This document shows positions 5,437 to 7,914 of a DNA stretch of 7,914 nucleotides, one piece after another. Under the pieces are notes generated by a model, which was not told the origin of the DNA, ran no database searches, and saw only the letters and a list, made by a program, of their open reading frames with translations. A program made the position numbers and the translations under genes. How positions within the stretch are numbered: position 1 is the stretch's first letter; each line of letters opens with the position of its first letter. This stretch comes from an uncultured Aliterella sp. (GTDB lineage: Bacteria; Cyanobacteriota; Cyanobacteriia; Cyanobacteriales; Chroococcidiopsidaceae), in the NCBI GenBank assembly GCA_905479905.1, contig CAJQOK010000438.1, forward strand, positions 1 to 7,914, in the 5' to 3' direction.

Positions 5437-6948
5437 ATGCCTTTTCCTAGATCCAGTGGTATTTTGCTTCATCCGACTTCTTTTCCCGGTCGCTTTGGGA
5501 TTGGCGATTTGGGTTTAGAAGCTTACAAGTTTATTGATTTTTTGGCAAAAAGCAACCAGCAATTTTGGCAAGTATTACCTGTAGGGCCTACAGGGTACGG
5601 CAATTCGCCTTATATGTCTTATTCGGCGATGGCGGGAAACCCTTTACTAATTAGTCCCGAAGCCTTGCTAGAACAAGAATTACTCGCTGAGGAAGATTTT
5701 GCTAACTTGCCCGATTTTCCTACCCAAAAAGTTGATTTTGAGCAGGTAATCAATATCAAAATGCCGCTATTGAAAAAAGCCTGCGAGAATTTTAAAACTA
5801 AAGCCGCACCTGTACAGCAAAAAGAGTTTTCCGGCTTTTGTGACGCTAAAGCTTACTGGCTGGATGATTATGCTTTATTTATGGCAATTAGAGAGGCTAA
5901 ACAAAACGCCGGATGGCATACTTGGGAGCCAGAATTAGCTAAAAAGCAACCCGAAGCAGTTGAACAATGGCGCAGCAAACTTGCAGAGGAAATTTTTTAC
6001 TACAAATACACTCAATTTGAATTTTTCCGTCAATGGTCAACATTAAAGCAATACGCCAATATGCGCGGAATTGAAATTGTCGGCGATATTCCGATTTATG
6101 TAGCTCACGATAGCGCCGATGTATGGGGAAATCCCGAAAATTTTTGCTTAGATGAACAGGGTAACGCCGCCCAAATGGCAGGAGTTCCACCAGATTACTT
6201 TAGCGAAACTGGGCAATTGTGGGGTAATCCCGTCTATAACTGGGAGCAATTGCAAGCGACTAATTTTAAATGGTGGGTGCAGCGATTTCAAGCGATGCTC
6301 GACTATGTAGATATCATCAGAATTGACCATTTTAGGGGCTTCGAGGCTTATTGGGCAGTACCGCAGGGTGAAACTACAGCGATGAATGGTAAGTGGGTTG
6401 AAGCCCCCGGATCGGCGTTGTTTAAAGTATTGAATGATAAGCTCGGTAAGTTGCCTGTGATGGCGGAAGATTTGGGGGTAATTACGCCCGAAGTAGAAGC
6501 GTTACGCGATGAATTTGAGTTTCCAGGGATGAAAATTTTGCATTTTGCTTTTGGTTCCGATCCTGGCAACCCTTATTTACCTTTCAACTATCAGCGCAAT
6601 TGTGTTGTTTATACTGGCACTCACGACAACAATACAACGGTAGGTTGGTTTAACGACCTGTCAGACCATGAAAAAACGACAGTAGAGCGTTATTTAGGTT
6701 GTATTAGTCCTGATGGCATCCACTGGGATTTGATTCGGTTAGCTTTAAGTTCGGTAAGCAATCAAACAATTATTCCCGTGCAAGACTTGCTCGGTTTGGG
6801 GACTGAAGCGCGAATGAATGTACCAAGTTTTGGCGATGGTAACTGGCAATGGCGTTATCAATACGATGACTTGACGGAAGATTTGAGCTTTCGCCTGAAA
6901 ACTTTAGTTCAGCTTTACGGGCGATCGCCAATGGTTGCGGGAGAGTAG
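5437..6948 (+). CDS. malQ: 4-alpha-glucanotransferase (amylomaltase, GH77)
   Basis: 503-residue GH77 enzyme that transfers alpha-1,4-glucan segments between maltodextrins, releasing glucose; in cyanobacteria it works in glycogen breakdown and maltodextrin recycling in the cytoplasm. The length equals that of compact bacterial amylomaltases (about 500 residues). The N terminus has the signature SSGILLHPTSFPG (6-18) and GPTGYGNSPYMSYSA (50-64), which shape the substrate groove. Catalytic residues by comparison with Thermus amylomaltase: nucleophile D297 in IRIDHFRG (294-301), acid/base E344 in MAEDLGVITPEV (342-353), and transition-state stabiliser D397 in TGTHDNNTTVGW (393-404). GNPVYNW (263-269) and the C-terminal NVPSFGDGNWQWR (461-473) are also conserved. 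The frame is intact and every key residue is present. It is monocistronic as far as seen: divergent from parD and convergent with the RodZ-like gene. A HIP1 octamer lies near its 3' end at 6921-6928. Confidence 0.97.
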   Translation: MPFPRSSGILLHPTSFPGRFGIGDLGLEAYKFIDFLAKSNQQFWQVLPVGPTGYGNSPYMSYSAMAGNPLLISPEALLEQELLAEEDFANLPDFPTQKVDFEQVINIKMPLLKKACENFKTKAAPVQQKEFSGFCDAKAYWLDDYALFMAIREAKQNAGWHTWEPELAKKQPEAVEQWRSKLAEEIFYYKYTQFEFFRQWSTLKQYANMRGIEIVGDIPIYVAHDSADVWGNPENFCLDEQGNAAQMAGVPPDYFSETGQLWGNPVYNWEQLQATNFKWWVQRFQAMLDYVDIIRIDHFRGFEAYWAVPQGETTAMNGKWVEAPGSALFKVLNDKLGKLPVMAEDLGVITPEVEALRDEFEFPGMKILHFAFGSDPGNPYLPFNYQRNCVVYTGTHDNNTTVGWFNDLSDHEKTTVERYLGCISPDGIHWDLIRLALSSVSNQTIIPVQDLLGLGTEARMNVPSFGDGNWQWRYQYDDLTEDLSFRLKTLVQLYGRSPMVAGE

Positions 6949-6956
6949 TATTATCA

Positions 6957-6976
6957 GGGAGACAAATTTGTCTCCC
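6957..6976. terminator. Perfect 20-bp palindrome, probable bidirectional terminator
   Basis: GGGAGACAAA followed by its exact reverse complement, 8 bp after the malQ stop and 8 bp before the stop of the convergent RodZ-like gene. As RNA it forms at least an 8-bp stem with an AATT loop on either strand. No T tract follows in either direction (six C and AAGC on the plus strand), so it is not a textbook intrinsic terminator. Its place between convergent stops still makes a terminating or 3'-end-protecting role the most likely. Confidence 0.6.
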
Positions 6977-6984
6977 CCCAAGCT

Positions 6985-7770
6985 TCAAATTGGTGCAGCA
7001 AAGGTTAGCTCTTGAACTTCGCCTAAATTGCCCATTTGCTTAGACTCTTTTTGATTGATAGTTAGCAATACTCCGCCAGCATTACCCGCCAATACTGTTA
7101 AATTGTCTTTTGCTACCCAAGTGCGCTGAGTTCCCGATGGTAAAAGTCCTTGAAAGGCAATTTTGCCGTCGGCTACTACTTTAATCCACGATGGCGCTTT
7201 TAAAGTAACGCCAATTTGAATTTGTTTGTTAATTTTAGGCGTACTGCTAACAGACTCTACCTTGCTTGAGCCTTTGGGTGGTGCGGTGGTACTATCGGCA
7301 ACTAGGGGCAATTCTGGCAATGGGTTGTTAGTTTGCGCCTCGTTACGACTCAAAGAGCGCGATAGCGTACTAACTGCTAGAGCGATCGCAATTATATACA
7401 TTACGTACAAATGAATCGGACGCAACTGGATTACAGGTAATATTAAACTCCAAGCAGGCTGATTGTGAGGGCGATTACTTTTGCTAGTCGGAAAGCTACT
7501 CGCTAATTCTTCTCCATTCAAGCCTAGGAACTGAGCGTATTGTTTAATAAACTTTTGGATATATACTGGCTCTGGCAACTCCTCTAACAACCCTTTTTCA
7601 ATCGCTACCAATAAATGTTGGCGAATCAAGGTTTTTGCTGCTACTTCTTCAATAGATAAAGCTTGTTCTAAACGCTTTTGGCGTATTTTATCTCCTATGC
7701 ACCTTAATATCTCAGCTTGTGCTTCAATTGGACGTACTGGTTCACTCTGTTTTTTGCCACACCACTTCAT
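6985..7770 (-). CDS. RodZ-like helix-turn-helix membrane protein
   Basis: 261-residue protein with RodZ architecture; residues here count from the ATG at 7770. A cytoplasmic N-terminal helix-turn-helix (about 22-87: GDKIRQKRLEQALSIEEVAA, then IEKGLLEELPEPVYIQKFIK) is followed by a linker. Next is a hydrophobic membrane helix at about 118-137 (PIHLYVMYIIAIALAVSTL), then a Pro/Ser/Thr-rich stretch and a C-terminal beta-rich domain like DUF4115 (about 185-261; SWIKVVADGKIAFQG, LPSGTQRTW). RodZ links MreB filaments to the membrane in rod-shaped bacteria; whether this protein does so or is a related envelope or regulatory protein is uncertain. I chose ATG 7770 because AGGAG lies eight bases upstream; the in-frame GTG at 7779 overlaps that site. 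The start lies 11 bp after the upstream gene's stop, so the two are probably one operon. Confidence 0.85.
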   Translation of the reverse strand: MKWCGKKQSEPVRPIEAQAEILRCIGDKIRQKRLEQALSIEEVAAKTLIRQHLLVAIEKGLLEELPEPVYIQKFIKQYAQFLGLNGEELASSFPTSKSNRPHNQPAWSLILPVIQLRPIHLYVMYIIAIALAVSTLSRSLSRNEAQTNNPLPELPLVADSTTAPPKGSSKVESVSSTPKINKQIQIGVTLKAPSWIKVVADGKIAFQGLLPSGTQRTWVAKDNLTVLAGNAGGVLLTINQKESKQMGNLGEVQELTFAAPI

Positions 7771-7778
7771 TTTATCCA

Positions 7779-7783
7779 CTCCT
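7779..7783 (-). promoter_or_regulatory. Ribosome binding site of the RodZ-like gene
   Basis: AGGAG on the minus strand, eight bases before ATG 7770. It overlaps the TAG stop of the upstream gene (7782-7784), a layout that favours reinitiation by terminating ribosomes. It rules against the GTG at 7777-7779 as the start. Confidence 0.8.
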
Positions 7784-7914
7784 AAAAAGCATCTGGCTCC
7801 TCAACCGATGCAATGCTCACAGCTTTCTGGGAAAGGTTTTTCCCTGATCCCAATTCGCCCTTTTGCAAAAAGCAAATTTCCGAATCTTTAAGGTAACGAT
7901 AGCAACCTTTGGGT
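7782..7914 (-). CDS. C terminus of a probable RsuA-type pseudouridine synthase, truncated by the window edge
   Basis: The minus-strand frame entering at 7913 runs 43 codons to TAG at 7782-7784, reading PKGCYRYLKDSEICFLQKGE and ending EEPDAF. The (P)xGxYRxLxDxEIxFLQ pattern resembles the C-terminal tail of cyanobacterial RsuA/RluB-family rRNA pseudouridine synthases, which isomerise a specific uridine in ribosomal RNA. The catalytic Asp and S4 domains lie outside the window, so the family call rests on the tail alone. Lack of a start codon inside the window makes the gene easy to miss. The stop lies 11 bp from the RodZ-like ATG and overlaps its ribosome site, so the two are likely co-transcribed. 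Confidence 0.55.
   Translation of the reverse strand, partial: PKGCYRYLKDSEICFLQKGELGSGKNLSQKAVSIASVEEPDAF

Larger units (their letters stand above)
651..7389. repeat. HIP1 octamers (GCGATCGC), eight dispersed copies
   Basis: Perfect copies at 651-658, 1916-1923, 2048-2055, 3683-3690, 4667-4674, 5408-5415, 6921-6928 and 7382-7389. Far fewer than one would be expected by chance in this length. HIP1 enrichment is a known hallmark of many cyanobacterial genomes. Copies lie in both genes and spacers; the one at 3683 marks the edge of the truncated HAD gene. None falls in the array, fic or the segment after it (2056-3682), but similar gaps occur in ordinary genes here (659-1915, 5416-6920). Confidence 0.97.

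Noticed and set aside
5939..6569. Several minus-strand frames of 60-83 codons inside malQ
   Set aside because: Antisense shadows of a full-length GH77 gene with all catalytic residues; none has a ribosome site or a recognisable domain.
7771..7779. GTG 7779 as start of the RodZ-like gene
   Set aside because: It overlaps the AGGAG ribosome site, which is correctly spaced for the ATG at 7770.
7226..7891. Plus-strand frames antisense to the RodZ-like gene and the right edge
   Set aside because: They lie opposite a gene with clear domain structure and its upstream partner; no ribosome sites or motifs.

Overview
The window is almost certainly cyanobacterial chromosome. It carries eight perfect copies of the octamer GCGATCGC (HIP1), starting at 651, 1916, 2048, 3683, 4667, 5408, 6921 and 7382. 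It also has a heptanucleotide short tandem repeat (STRR type) between two genes, and its proteins look like ordinary cyanobacterial family members. I cannot name the genus.

Layout from left to right. Positions 2-730 (+) hold the C-terminal part of an M28 zinc aminopeptidase. It converges, across a ten-unit 7-bp repeat (753-822), on a YpfJ-type membrane-anchored zinc metallopeptidase (834-1682, -). A gene-poor stretch follows (1683-2398). Its right half contains three nearly perfect 70-bp tandem units (2116-2324), and directly downstream is a Fic-domain adenylyltransferase gene (2399-3523, +). Next comes a short unrecognised segment, then a minus-strand cluster read right to left: parD antitoxin (5316-5053), parE toxin (5056-4751), Nudix hydrolase (4723-4289), ridA (4286-3897) and a truncated HAD phosphatase (3915-3655). 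The HAD homology stops at a HIP1 octamer on the side facing the fic region. Divergent from parD is malQ, 4-alpha-glucanotransferase (5437-6948, +). A perfect 20-bp palindrome separates it from a convergent RodZ-like helix-turn-helix membrane protein (6985-7770, -). The RodZ-like gene is preceded by the last 43 codons of another minus-strand gene (7782-7914), probably an RsuA-type rRNA pseudouridine synthase.

How they work together. malQ serves glycogen and maltodextrin metabolism. RidA (enamine/imine deaminase), the Nudix protein and the broken HAD gene look like a small metabolite-repair or house-cleaning group with tight spacing. parDE is a typical toxin-antitoxin pair sitting at the promoter-proximal end of that group. 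The fic region with its repeat array looks like an accessory insertion.

The most interesting object is the 70-bp array just upstream of fic. Its complementary segments are ordered so that RNA from the plus strand could form an H-type pseudoknot across each unit junction. This resembles the tandem-repeat RNA antitoxins of type III toxin-antitoxin loci, although those loci encode a different toxin fold. The idea is an inference. Two competing readings, an operator array and tandem mini-ORFs, are listed separately.
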